Assembly (NCBI GenBank): GCA_034766995.1
Contig: CM068320.1
Location: forward strand, 9,645,001 to 9,709,000
Length of the DNA stretch: 64,000 nt
Direction: 5' to 3'
Source of the DNA: Acanthacorydalis orientalis
Lineage: Eukaryota > Arthropoda > Insecta > Megaloptera > Corydalidae
The first letter of the stretch is position 1; each line of letters begins with the position of its first letter. The position numbers and the translations under genes were made by a program. Below the pieces are notes generated by a model that worked only from the letters and a program-made list of their open reading frames with translations, was not told the DNA's origin and did no database searches. This document shows, piece after piece, positions 9,948 to 20,419 of this stretch.

Positions 9948-10409
9948 ACAGACACTCCTCGACTTACGTTGATTCTACGTACGTCGACTGATACTTATGT
10001 ATTTTGCCAAATTAAATTTCGTTTTTAATTCATCATAAACATTTAATGAACATTTACTTATAAACATTTCATCAACAGATACAAATTTTCTGTACGTAAT
10101 TTATGTATGGACTATAAAAGTAGTAGAATACAGTGTGTATTAAAAGTTAAAAATAAAAGTTTTACATGATTCCCAAAATTTATATTATTATCATTTTATA
10201 TAGTTAATGTACACAGCAGTAAAACGTTTGACATTACACGTATGCACAGGGGTTATTTTTGCGTATGTGCCTGCACTTAATGTTTACTCTTAAGCATAAT
10301 TTGATTGTTGAATACATATAGCACTAATGCAGAGAGTATGATCTGACATACGTATGTCTTGACGTTATATTCTGTAGAACGATCCTCGTACGTAAGTCGG
10401 TGAGTGTCC
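9948..10409. mobile_element. Pogo/Tigger-like MITE
   Basis: The left end reads CAGACACTCCTCGACTTACG. The right end, read in reverse complement, is CGGACACTCACCGACTTACG. These agree at all but a few of the first 20 positions. The CTCGACTTACG core resembles pogo/Tigger inverted repeats. TA follows the right end; the left flank has CA where TA would be expected. The interior has no transposase frame. Family assignment is an inference from the ends alone. Confidence 0.55.
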
Positions 10410-10876
10410 GTAAATAAAAAAAAAATGACCTGAAGGCGATTTTTTCCATTAATATTTACATTTAAAATACCTAAATTGTACCATACATACGTACTGCACA
10501 TTTAATAGGAAAGTGTCTAACTCAATAATTTTGTTTTCAAATTTTCAATTATATATTATTAAATTAAAGAGTATTTTCACACATATAGTACTGTATTTTG
10601 CAATATGTGTGGTCATGTGTGTGTGTGTGTGTTTCATATCCAAACACAACAGCACTTCGAAAATAAAACCTTACTTTATGTTTATAAAAAGTTATTTTGC
10701 TTTTCCTGTCAAAATTCATTTACGAATTATTATTTAATTTGCGAACTTTTTCAAAGGAATAGGCGATAGCTAAGTTTAATAAACAGTCAGTAGAAAAAAA
10801 AAATAGAAAAAATTAGAAAATAAATAGAAGTTACGCATAATAAAAAATTCTGAAATAAAAATAGAAGGCCTGTATT

Positions 10877-10914
10877 TTCGTTATTTTCTGTTCTTATGAA
10901 CAGAAAATAACGAA
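10877..10914. repeat. Perfect 17-bp hairpin
   Basis: The arms TTCGTTATTTTCTGTTC (10877-10893) and their exact complement (10898-10914) are separated by TTAT. It is an isolated hairpin with no neighbouring gene. Confidence 0.9.
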
Positions 10915-11213
10915 CAGATAGAGAAAATTATTGACTGAATGTGAAGAACTAGAAAGAATCCAAAAAATGAAAATCAACTGATGGATGCATATATCAGAAC
11001 ATATACTAGAAACACGCAAGGAAAAAGGTACTGGATTCTTACAAACCTTAAAAAAAATGTAACAAGCCTTTATTCAGTCCTAAATTTTTAAAGAATGAAA
11101 TAATGATGATGGTTCGCTTAAATGAATAAATGTTATAAAATGTTTGATAAAAACACATCATTTCCATACCAAACATTCTCCACAAAAAATGTTTGAATCC
11201 TTATTCAATAACT

Positions 11214-11264
11214 GTATATATATATATGTATGTATATATATATATATATAACTGTATATATATG

Positions 11265-11298
<34 letters not shown>
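11214..11298. repeat. (TA)n microsatellite with TGTA interruptions
   Basis: Two TA blocks, each starting with ACTGTATATATATGTATGTA-like sequence, suggest a local duplication of about 32 bases. Confidence 0.9.
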
Positions 11299-11301
<3 letters not shown>

Positions 11302-11444
11302 TAAATGCTCATAATTTTATGTTTTCAGTCACTATGTAGAATTTTATAAATCTTAAATGAAACTGACTAAATGAAAATGAAACACTGATAATGTAAATTA
11401 ATTTAAAGTAATAAAATATTAAAAACATTTTTTTTATTCATATA

Positions 11445-11578
11445 CTAGAGGCCTTCACCCCCTTTTCGCTGCGCACTCCAACACTCGGGCTCGTTGCGCT
11501 CGCCCACTTTTCAATTATAAACATGCACATGTAACCGAATGAAACAAGAAAAATATCAAATAAATAAGTCGACGTTAT

Positions 11579-11582
<4 letters not shown>
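11445..11582 (-). mobile_element. Helitron-like repeat family, copy 3
   Basis: In reverse complement it aligns with copy 1 through TTGTTTCAT, ACATG, GTGGGCGAGCGCAACGAGCC and an AGCGAAAAGGGGG block. It ends CTCTAG, followed by T, so the terminus is CTAG|T. The 5' side, GTCGACTTATTTATTT, also matches sequence just left of copy 1. A (TA)n tract lies immediately beyond, as in copy 1. No protein is encoded. Confidence 0.55.

Positions 11583-11631
<49 letters not shown>
11583..11631. repeat. (TA)n microsatellite
   Basis: Uninterrupted TA tract at the 5' edge of the Helitron-like copy 3. Confidence 0.95.
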
Positions 11632-11634
<3 letters not shown>

Positions 11635-11965
11635 GTTATTATATCTATATAAACATTCTCACAGATAGATTATTTTTTGCAACGTACTGTTTCATTAAAT
11701 TTTTTGTGGATAATGTTGATTTTATATATACAGAAAGATAACAAATATTGAATTGTATCTAACATATTTAAAGTGGTTGTTAAAAATATTAAAAACTGTG
11801 TTCAATAAATGCATCCTCCCATATTCTTTTTACTTCCACATAATTAGCTGTCGACGAGCCCTAATAGCACAATAACCTTGACTTCCGCACGTTAAAAATT
11901 TATTAATAGATACTTTATTTTGTAATTTCATTCCTATAAGAAGGTTCCGTTTTTGCCGATACAAA

Positions 11966-12004
11966 TATATATATATATATATATCATCATCATCATCATC
12001 ATCT
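11966..12004. repeat. (TA)n and (ATC)n tail of the RTE-type element
   Basis: Seven ATC units, read as (GAT)n on the element strand, directly follow the retrotransposon stop codon and then pass into TA repeats. RTE-type elements characteristically end in short tandem repeats rather than poly(A). Confidence 0.85.
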
Positions 12005-13059
12005 TCAGCCCCTGTCAATCCACTGTTGGATAAAGGCCTCTTCCATGACTTTCCATTTTGTTCGATTCAGTGCCTCTCTTTTCCACAGTTTTCCAATAAA
12101 GTTTTTAATATCCTTATCCCATCTGTTCATTGGTCTCTTTCTCGGTCTTTTCATATTCCTTGGTTCCCAGTCAATAATTTCTCTTGTCCATCGGTTGTCT
12201 TCTCTTCTTGCGACATGTCCCGCCCATTTCCATTTTAGACTCTTTACTCTTCTTATTATATCTGTGACTCCTGTTTGTTTTCGTATCCATTCTATTCTCT
12301 TTCTATCTCTTCTTGTTATTCCCAACATGCATCTTTCCATACTTCGTTGTGTTGTTTGGAGTCTTTGAACTATTTTGGCGTTAAGCACCCATGTTTCGCT
12401 GCCGTAGGTAAGGACCGGTAGTATACACTGATCGAATACTTTTTTCTTTAAACAGAGTGGGATTGTTGATTTAAATATTGAGGCGTTTCGTCCGAAAGAG
12501 CTCCATCCCATTTTTATTCTCCTATTTACTTCTTCCGTGAATAATCCATCTCTGTTGATAAGCTGGCCTAGATAAACATATTTCGTGACTTCTTCTATTT
12601 CCGTTCCTTTTATTTCAATTTTCTTCGGACATACAAACGCATTGAACAGTACTTTTGTCTTTGTATGATTCATGTTCAGGCCGATTTTTTGACTGGCATC
12701 GTTTAGTTCTTCTATTCTCTTTTGCAACTCTTCCGGAGTATTTGCGAAAATAACTATATCATCGGCAAACCGGAGATGGCTTAATCTTTCGTCCTTTATC
12801 TCGATTCCTTTGTCCTCCCAGTCAAGCGATTTGAATACTTCTTCTAAGGCCGCAGTAAACAATTTCGGAGAAATTGCATCTCCCTGTCTTACACCTTTCT
12901 CGATTTTTATCTTTCTTGTTTCTTCATGTAGCTTCACTGACATCGTTGCTTTTTTATAGATGTTATCTAGCAGCTCGATATATGTGCCCTCTATGCCCTG
13001 GTTCTTCAGTGCAGATATTACCGACAAGGTGGTGATGGAGTCAAAAGCCTTCTCGTAGT

Positions 13060-13062
<3 letters not shown>
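11985..13062 (-). mobile_element. RTE-type non-LTR retrotransposon, 5'-truncated
   Basis: This is the 3' third of a non-LTR element with a GAT-repeat tail at 11985-12004. Its 5' break lies within reverse transcriptase motif A (DYEKAFDS, 13037-13062), directly against a (TA)n tract. Endonuclease and N-terminal RT are absent, as expected from 5' truncation during insertion. A much older fragment of the same kind of element lies at 15995-16215. Confidence 0.9.
12005..13062 (-). pseudogene. Reverse transcriptase, C-terminal part (RTE type)
   Basis: The frame is open for about 350 codons, the longest in the window, and continues upstream of its first methionine-type codon to the DYEKAFDS motif. 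Visible RT motifs are KGVRQGDAISPKLF, LRFADDIVIFA with the catalytic aspartate pair, and KYVYLGQLINRDG. The thumb/C-terminal part has CILPVLTYGSETW, then the WAGHVARREDNRW segment typical of these elements. The stop comes just before the tail. The long open frame suggests a fairly recent insertion. The missing 5' end makes it non-autonomous. Confidence 0.92.
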
Positions 13063-13107
<45 letters not shown>

Positions 13108-13128
13108 TAGATAGAGAGAGAGAGAGAG
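13063..13128. repeat. (TA)n(GATA)n(GA)n microsatellite
   Basis: The tract abuts the truncated 5' end of the RTE-type element. Confidence 0.95.
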
Positions 13129-13129
13129 G

Positions 13130-13805
13130 TTGATAAGTTCTTCAATTTCAATTTTTGAAAAAATTGATTCAAAAACGGCAGCCAGTACAGCATTCTTGGT
13201 CATTATTTGACCATACGAATGATTCCTGGTTATATTTAATATTAAATGGCGCAAATATATTAAGTAATTGTGAATAGTTGATTTTCAATATAATTTTCAT
13301 TACAAATCAAGAAAATTTGAAATTCGGACCAGTGCATATCTTTTTTTAATTTTAATACTGTACATGTTAAATTCAGTTCAACATAATTATTACATCTACT
13401 CTCATAACTCATTTTTTTTTCTTTTACACATTAATAATGAATCAAAAATAACATAACTATCAATTATCAGTATAACTGATTAAAATAAGTGTTCGTTATC
13501 AATGATAAATAATTAAATATTATCTACTTGTATATGATCTTTTTAAAAAAAGTATCGCGGTATCAGTCATTGTGCAAAGTAAGTAATGTCAATGAAATTT
13601 ATTTATAATTGCAGCTGCGATGCGATAGTATAATGTTGTTTTTTTTTTATAAATGGATATAAACAAAGGATGTGAAAAATGTAAACAATAAAGATATAAA
13701 GGTTGTATACAAAAATATAAGAGCTAATCTTGCTACTCAAAAAATGTCATATTTGAATAAGTTTATTATACGATAATAAATACATTCGTAGTAATTATAT
13801 AATTA
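13130..13805. other. No gene recognised
   Basis: AT-rich sequence between the RTE-type fragment and the next MITE. Nothing identifiable. Confidence 0.6.
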
Positions 13806-13810
13806 TATAT

Positions 13811-13977
13811 AGGTGATTCAATTTAGGCTTCCACATGAAAGTATAAGAAAAATCGCAAAAATTAAAAAAATGTTATTTTTTATTTAGTATAGAATAAAAA
13901 TAAAAAATTAAAATGTTTTTTTCAATTTGTGCGATTTTTTTTAATACTTTCATATAGAAGCCTAAATTGAATCGTCT
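13811..13977. mobile_element. MITE with about 45-bp inverted repeats, copy 1
   Basis: The left arm, containing GATTCAATTTAGGCTT, then ATGAAAGTAT and AAATCGCA, is repeated inverted on the right with few differences. The whole unit is about 167 bases and mostly foldback. A second, one-sided copy starts near 57672. No coding capacity. The superfamily is not clear; TA-rich flanks would fit an IS630/mariner-type MITE. Confidence 0.7.
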
Positions 13978-13978
13978 A

Positions 13979-14039
13979 TGTATATACAAATATATATATA
14001 CACATACATACACACATATATATGTATGTATATATATAC
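13979..14039. repeat. TA/CATA-rich microsatellite
   Basis: Interrupted (TA)n/(ACAT)n sequence just right of the MITE. Confidence 0.8.
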
Positions 14040-14148
14040 CATATAAACAAACAATTAACATTTTAAACGAGAGTGATATTAAAAACAAACTCAAGAATTT
14101 TGTACGCGGCGGGATAACGATTTCCCTAGTGGGTTACATTTTCAGCAA

Positions 14149-14470
14149 ATGAGAGATTACTTTAGTCATATGTTAGTTGGTTACTTTACGGTCGATGCTT
14201 GTGTATGCCTTTTGGCATCTGCTTTCGTTTTCAGCTTTGATGAAAACGGGTATAACTTAATGTTCACGGGGTTGATCTTCTCTGACGCTACTATTGTATT
14301 CTCTACTACGGATTTATACATAGTACGCCATGCAAAATATATAGTCATGTCACAAAATGAATGAAAGCGAATGTGCACAAAAGGAAATTGACGAAATCCA
14401 ATTCATTTTAGATGACTTGGAAAAGTACACGGAAATATACAAAACTGTAATAAACAAAAATGATCTATAA
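14149..14470 (+). other. Two short overlapping frames, unrecognised
   Basis: A 71-codon frame (14149-14364) overlaps a 37-codon acidic frame (14357-14470, MNESECAQKEIDEIQ and onward). Base composition is more balanced than the surroundings, and a TTTTCAG acceptor-like site precedes at about 14136-14146. Neither frame resembles a family I know, and a 65-codon frame runs on the opposite strand. It may be a worn transposon piece or a chance open stretch. Confidence 0.2.
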
Positions 14471-14848
14471 GCAATTAATTCATGTACATTATAATACAAT
14501 TACATTTCTTTTCAATGATGCTTTATTTTACAACTTATGAATTATTAATTTTTAATTAACGATAATCGTTCTCTATTTCCACTAATTTAATTTACATAGA
14601 AATAAATATTAGATTATCTGCAGTAATAACGTAAATTAAAAAACATTATATCGCTATTTTTAACACTTATTCAATAAAATAGTACACAACACAACCAGAA
14701 AACGAATGACTAATATACAAGAAAAGTTCAATGTTAATCACTTTTTTGACATGTATGTTTTTTTTGTATATATGTATATGATACATACATTCCACATAAG
14801 AATGTACATATGTGATCGTATAACTATGTATTCTCTCTCTTATAGACA

Positions 14849-14849
14849 T

Positions 14850-14913
<64 letters not shown>
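14849..14913. repeat. (TA)n microsatellite
   Basis: A TA tract of about 64 bases ending next to the mariner at 14918. Confidence 0.95.
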
Positions 14914-14917
<4 letters not shown>

Positions 14918-14918
<1 letters not shown>

Positions 14919-15686
14919 GAGGGTCGTTTTAGAAGTATGGTGAAGTTAAAAAACGTTTTTTTTTTTTAAAAAAAAAATCGATTTTACTTTTCAACATAGT
15001 CTCCATTAAAGGTTATATACTTGGTCCAACGAGTCTACAAAATATCCATTGACGGCGGCGATGATATATTCTTTCGACAAGAATTTCTTCCCACCAAGCC
15101 AAATTATCAAGTTTGTAAGAGGAAAATGTCACACGGGGCCAAATCCGGAGAATAGGGTGGTTGAGGAATCAATCTGAAGCTTAATTCGTGCAATTTTACC
15201 ATTGCGACGGTCGATTTGTGGAATGGCGCGTTGTCCTGGTGAAAGAGCACTTTTTTGTGCGCCAATCTTGGCCGTTTTTGTTTCAGCTCTTCTTTCAAAC
15301 GGTCCAATAATGTCACATAATAGGCTCCTGTTATTGTTTTCCTCTTCGTTGAGTAATCGATTAGGATGATTTCTTGGGAATCCCAAAAAAACCACCAGTC
15401 GTTGTCCACTGCTTTAACTGCTGTTTCGACTCAAGTGTGTAGTGGTGGATCCATGTTTCATCCACGGTGACGAATCGACGCATAAAGGCCTGCTAGTTTT
15501 TTTCCATTTTTGCGGTAACTGCTACAATGCTCGCTTCAAACATCTGTAGAAGGTGAATAACGCATCGCTTCTGGCTGAAATTTCGCCTACACTAGTTTGA
15601 AAAGTGACACTTGATAGTCGTGACGTTACCAAATGAATGGTGGCGCCACATCATAGAAATTTACCAAACTTATCGAACGACCCACG
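14918..15686 (-). mobile_element. Mariner element with internal deletion
   Basis: Ends are CGAGGGTCGTTTTAGAAG on the left, and in reverse complement CGTGGGTCGTTCGATAAG on the right, with TA after the right end. The unit is 769 bases against about 1.3 kb for intact mariners. The missing part is mainly the DNA-binding N-terminus; the catalytic core is largely present. The left end lies right against a TA microsatellite, consistent with insertion into it. Confidence 0.85.
15107..15475 (-). pseudogene. Mariner transposase catalytic core, N-terminally deleted
   Basis: Near 15444-15475 the minus strand reads RRFVTVDETWIHHYTLESK, with the first catalytic aspartate. A frameshift follows, then a 100-codon open frame (15107-15409) with VLFHQDNAPFHKS (second aspartate) and YSPDLAPCDIF (third aspartate, 34 residues on). 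All three acidic residues remain. The N-terminal HTH domain and the C-terminal end are missing or scrambled, so it cannot make a working transposase. Confidence 0.85.
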
Positions 15687-15994
15687 TACATATATAATTT
15701 TAACCTCTATTTACTTACTGATAAAAAACTTTTTCTACATGTTTTTTCAGTAATTCCTCTATTTTCTATCCAGTTTCATAATTTTCCTGTCTTTATTCTA
15801 CCTGGTTATTAGTTTTTCTCTATTTTTTGCTACTATTTAATAAATTCTGTTGTTCATTGGTTTCGTCTTAAGTTATTGAATTATTTGATATTCAATGTTT
15901 TACTTCTATAGATAAAAATAGAAACGGTCAATTTAAATATGGTGTTTCGTCACATCTAGTTACATTCTATTATTAGTTTACTTATAAATTTCTC

Positions 15995-16215
15995 AATGAA
16001 CGACTCAGCTTTAGTAATAAGTTGGTCCAAGCAAACTATACTTTGTAACTTCTTCAATTTCTGTTCATTTTATTTTAATTTTTTTCGAGTACCAATTCAT
16101 TAAGCATCACTTTTATTGTGGTTCATGTTTACGACGTACTTGTTTTAACTTATCTCATCTGTATCTTTAAATCTCAAAATTGCAAATATAACAATATCTT
16201 AAGAAAATAGAGATA
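15995..16215 (-). mobile_element. Degraded RTE-type fragment
   Basis: This is base-level similar to 12550-12770 of the better RTE-type copy. Both include a stretch meaning KYVYLGQLI in the intact frame and the following NMNHNK-type segment. Many substitutions and stops mark it as old. Confidence 0.6.
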
Positions 16216-16354
16216 CTTTTTGCCTTGTATGTATTTATGTAATATAATTCATATCTTAATAAATTTTCAATTCTGTATTGCCACTTAGAAAAAATATTTT
16301 CATTTAACTTGCTTTTATAGTTGTATAGTGTGCTAAAGAATATTGACATTTAAA

Positions 16355-16970
16355 CAAACAATTTAAAGTCAACTGCTATTAAATTAGGGGTTCCAGATAA
16401 TTATTTTCAACAAGACAATGATCCTAAGCACACAGCACGGTTATTCAAATAAAGGATTTTATACAACACCCCGCACACTTTAGGAACACCTGTACAAAGC
16501 CCTGACATGAATCCAATTGAGCATTTATGGACAGAAATTGAGAGAAAATTACAGGTCATGAAATGTAAAGCAAAGAAACATTAAAAAAGAAATTAGAGAA
16601 GTTTGGGAGAATATTGACAGTAATAAAACATAAAAATTAGTCAAGAGTATGAAAAGTCGTTTGGAAACAGTAATTAATGCTAAGGATGGTCCAACAAAAT
16701 ACTAAATTAATTTAAAAATCAACAGGTCAAACATTATGTTCAATTTAAATGTATGACTATTTCTGTGATGTAATTTTGTTGACCATGTCTAGAAAATAAT
16801 TTTTTTCTCAAATACTTGTTACTTATTTCTGTTCAAATTTTCATTACATTATTTATAAGTGTATAAGTTATTCATAAAATTAATGATAAAGTATAATTTT
16901 AATGACTTTTTATTAAATTTTGAATCAAAAAGTGTATTAGTAATTGGTATATGAATACTTATGGTACTGT
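16355..16970 (+). mobile_element. Tc1-like transposon relic, 3' part
   Basis: Translation gives YFQQDNDPKHTARLFK (second catalytic aspartate, 16403-16450) and SPDMNPIEHLWTEIERKL (glutamate, 16500-16554), interrupted by stops. The right end, in reverse complement TACAGTACCATAAGTATTCA, resembles the end of the Tc1 relic at 480-1434. The 5' half is missing. Confidence 0.75.
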
Positions 16971-17215
16971 AAAAAACAAACACAATCATTAATAAATAAA
17001 CTTATAAACAACAGAAATAATAAGAAACTATTTCTATTCTTTTTTTGTAAATTTTTGTCGCTTCACTATATACATACAGTTTTTTTATTAGACCTAGTTT
17101 TTAATTTGTTCACTTGATATTTACGGATTAGCAAATAATCACATATGACAAAATTGCATAAATAGAAATCAAAAATTACCAAAGAAAATTAATAATTCTA
17201 TCCTAATGTTACAGA

Positions 17216-17216
<1 letters not shown>

Positions 17217-17299
<83 letters not shown>
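17217..17299. repeat. (TA)n microsatellite
   Basis: An uninterrupted TA tract of about 80 bases. Confidence 0.95.
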
Positions 17300-17303
<4 letters not shown>

Positions 17304-17623
17304 TGTATGTATAAAGTATCTATAGAAAAAAGAGAATACATAGTTATGCGTTCACATGTATACCCACATATAAATAGAGCAGTTTGAAACAGTCAAAGAA
17401 GATATATGATAAAACATTGTATTACTCGATGATAATATTTGAATACAGGAAGAAATGAATGATCTATTTTTGGCAAGCTAGTCTCTGACAGATTATGTTA
17501 TGTACACGAAACCATAGTTACCGTGCGTCCACAATGACAACATCCAAACGAAACATTATTCTCCAGCATCCGGAATTCGAAAGATTTTTTTATAAAGAAA
17601 TTCTGAGAATTTTAAAACATACA

Positions 17624-17628
<5 letters not shown>

Positions 17629-17684
<56 letters not shown>
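17629..17684. repeat. (TA)n microsatellite
   Basis: Uninterrupted TA tract. Confidence 0.95.
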
Positions 17685-17686
<2 letters not shown>

Positions 17687-18160
17687 GAAACATTTTTAAT
17701 AGATTATTTTACAAACTGTGCTTTTTTCTGTATTAAATGATTATTAAAATATTTATTACTGGATATAATTGCTGAAAAAAACATACACATTATATCATTC
17801 AACAAAAAGAGAAGTCAATAAATAGTAAACAAAAATATGTATGTATTAAATTTGCATGTTTGTTTTATCCGATACTATGAACTTGTCTTGTATTCTTTTG
17901 AATGTGAATAATTAAAAATATTAGTTTATCGACACTGTACCCTTAACAAAAATGTTAATTAATACTTGTTTCAAAAGGAATGATAGAAAAATAAGAAAAT
18001 CATTAAGAAATTAATCAATAAGAAATTCACATCATTGTAAATTCGAGAATACAATAATAGTATAAAAAAGAAATAAGTCTGATTAAAACGATCAATATTA
18101 ATTTTGAAAATCATTTATTTTATATATAAAACATTAATATAACATGTACATGTGCCCGTG

Positions 18161-18161
<1 letters not shown>

Positions 18162-18195
<34 letters not shown>

Positions 18196-18196
18196 A
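18162..18196. repeat. (TA)n(TG)n microsatellite
   Basis: TA repeats pass into TG repeats just left of the IS630-type element. Confidence 0.95.
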
Positions 18197-18205
18197 GTGC
18201 TCGCA

Positions 18206-19467
18206 CAGGTGGCACAACAAAACGAAAGGCTTTGAATAGTAAATATTTTTTTTTTGTTTAAATGATTCTTTCTTTTCAGAATTTTATAAATAAAACTTGT
18301 GGAATCTATCATGGAAAAATACACGACGGAACCACGTACCAAAATAATTGAATTTTATTTTGAAAATCAGCGTTCTATTAGTTTGACGCAGTGTGCATAT
18401 CGTCGTTATTTTAATGTTCGAACAGGAGTATCGGAGTCAATGATTAATCGTTTGATTGCACGTTTTTGACAACAAGGTGCAGTTCGTAACTGTCCAGGAT
18501 CTAGAAGACATCGTTCGGCTCAAATTGAGAAAAATATTCAGCATGTACAGTAGAGTATTGAGAAAAGTCCTGAAACGTTGACCAGAAAACTTGGAACCCA
18601 GCTTGGAATATCCCGGAGGTCACTGCAAGCCATTTTGACCGCATTAAAAATGTTCCCATACAAAGTGCAGCTTGTGCAAGAGCTAAAGCAAACAGATTAT
18701 CAGAATCACCTTGATTATGCAAATCGTGTTCTCAAACAAGTAGAAGAAAATAATAAATTTATTCATAATTTGATTAAATGGCTTCGTGAACAGACAAAAC
18801 TGTAGAATATAAACTATAGAGAATCAAAGAGCACTTCATCAGCGACAATTACACACACTTAAATGAACTCTTTGGTGCGGCGTTACGTTCGAAAGGATTA
18901 TAGGTCCTTATTTCTTCGAAAATGAAGATGGTACTGCTGTAACTATAAATGGTGCTTAATACCGTACGATGATTAAATAAATTTTGAATCCAGTTATTAT
19001 AAACGTCAACAGATGTGGTTCCAACAAGATGGAGCCAAAACGCATACAGCAAGATCCGTTATGGAACTTTTACAGAGCATTTTTGGTAAACGCATAATTT
19101 CAAGAAACAGAGATTTTAATTGGCCTGTGTGTTCATCTAATTTGCAACCTCCCGATTTTTTCTCTGGGGCCACTTAAAAGAACGTGTATACGTTAATAAG
19201 CCAGAAACCATCCTGTAGCTTAACAACAAAAGACAAGAAATTCGAGCGTTCAGAAAACCTGAGAGAAGTGATGGAAAATACCTTTGAAAGAGCTCGACTT
19301 TATGAAACCGAAAATGGACATAACTTACATTATGTCATTTTTCATGTATAATCAGGAAAAAATCCCCATCCTTATACTATATTTTGGTAAATAAAAAAAG
19401 ATGAAAATATTACAAAACAAAAAAAAAATAATGTTTTAAACCTTTTCCTTATTTCTGTGCCTCCCTG
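18206..19467 (+). mobile_element. IS630/mariner-type element, full span, decayed
   Basis: The left end CAGGTGGCACAACAAAACG pairs with the right end, in reverse complement CAGGGAGGCACAGAAATAAG. TA follows the right end, and CA stands in place of TA on the left. The span of 1.26 kb is full length. The internal transposase frame is broken by stops and shifts. It is related to, but clearly diverged from, the element at 3304-4581. Confidence 0.8.
18311..19353 (+). pseudogene. IS630/mariner-type DDE transposase, broken
   Basis: The start MEKYTTEPRTKIIEFYFE at 18311 opens the HTH region, which runs with internal stops to RKLGTQLGISRRSLQAIL (second HTH, 18580-18640). A first catalytic aspartate may survive in SDNYTHLNE near 18840. 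The second is in WFQQDGAKTHTARS (19015-19057) and the third in QPPDFF near 19146. The end is near 19350. At least five stops or frameshifts separate these segments. Confidence 0.75.
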
Positions 19468-19504
19468 TATATATATATATAATATCAATAGAATTCTACC
19501 GTTT

Positions 19505-20160
19505 TCATTTATCATTTATTATATCATTCACAATTCTCGAAATAATAATATTGACACAATGGCTACAGTAGTTCGTTAAAAGAAAACGATCGGCACATAA
19601 AAAAGCGATAGCAATATGAAAAATAAACAATGCACACGTGCCGAACAAACTTTCTAATGAATATGTGAGTTTTTCACGGTGTACCAACATTTCTGTTAAT
19701 AAATATGTTAATAAAAGTGCTATTTTTATAAAGACATTCTGCATGAGATTTATACATTTTTCAAACACAAGCACTTTAACATCCTGTTAGAAACGTGGAA
19801 GTAATTAATACGGCTAGTCGTCGCTTGTACGAAATAAAAATACAACTCTGGCTCAAATCTTGATTAAGGCTTTCTAGAAAGAAATATTTACCGCCAAACT
19901 GTTTTCTTCATGCATATGCAAAGACGGAATTAATTATTTCACATATATACGAAGGTCATAATGCACACTTAATGAATATATTTAAATATATATATATATA
20001 CACACACACATACATTTTTATTCTCTAGACTGAATACAAAATCGTACAATACAATGACGATTTTTTTAATCACGATAATTTTATGTTTATGACATTAAAA
20101 ATATCACAAATAAACATATTATGTATGTGTATATGCATGAGTATATACATATAAATACAT
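19505..20160. other. No gene recognised
   Basis: A hydrophobic 89-codon frame on the minus strand (19505-19774) and small (TA)n/(CA)n stretches at 19987-20011 and 20100-20175. The frame matches no family I know and is probably chance. Confidence 0.5.
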
Positions 20161-20419
20161 GTATATATATATATAAAGAGAAGTAGCAGAAAGAGATATT
20201 GAAAAAAATTCGGAAACGTTGGAAATATGGAAAACATAGACTAAATTTATTTGGTCAATTTATTTAATTCTTTCAATTTGAAAATGTGAAAATTGATCAT
20301 TTAAAGAAAATAGGTCTTTATTGAATAGATCCTTGAAGCCTATATAATTGTGAAATTTGACGAACTACTTTTATTTTTTTACTTTTTAATTTATTCATTT
20401 TTTCAAATGCTAATTATAT

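Noticed and set aside
12045..12368. 107-codon plus-strand frame
   Set aside because: Shadow of the RTE-type reverse transcriptase on the other strand.
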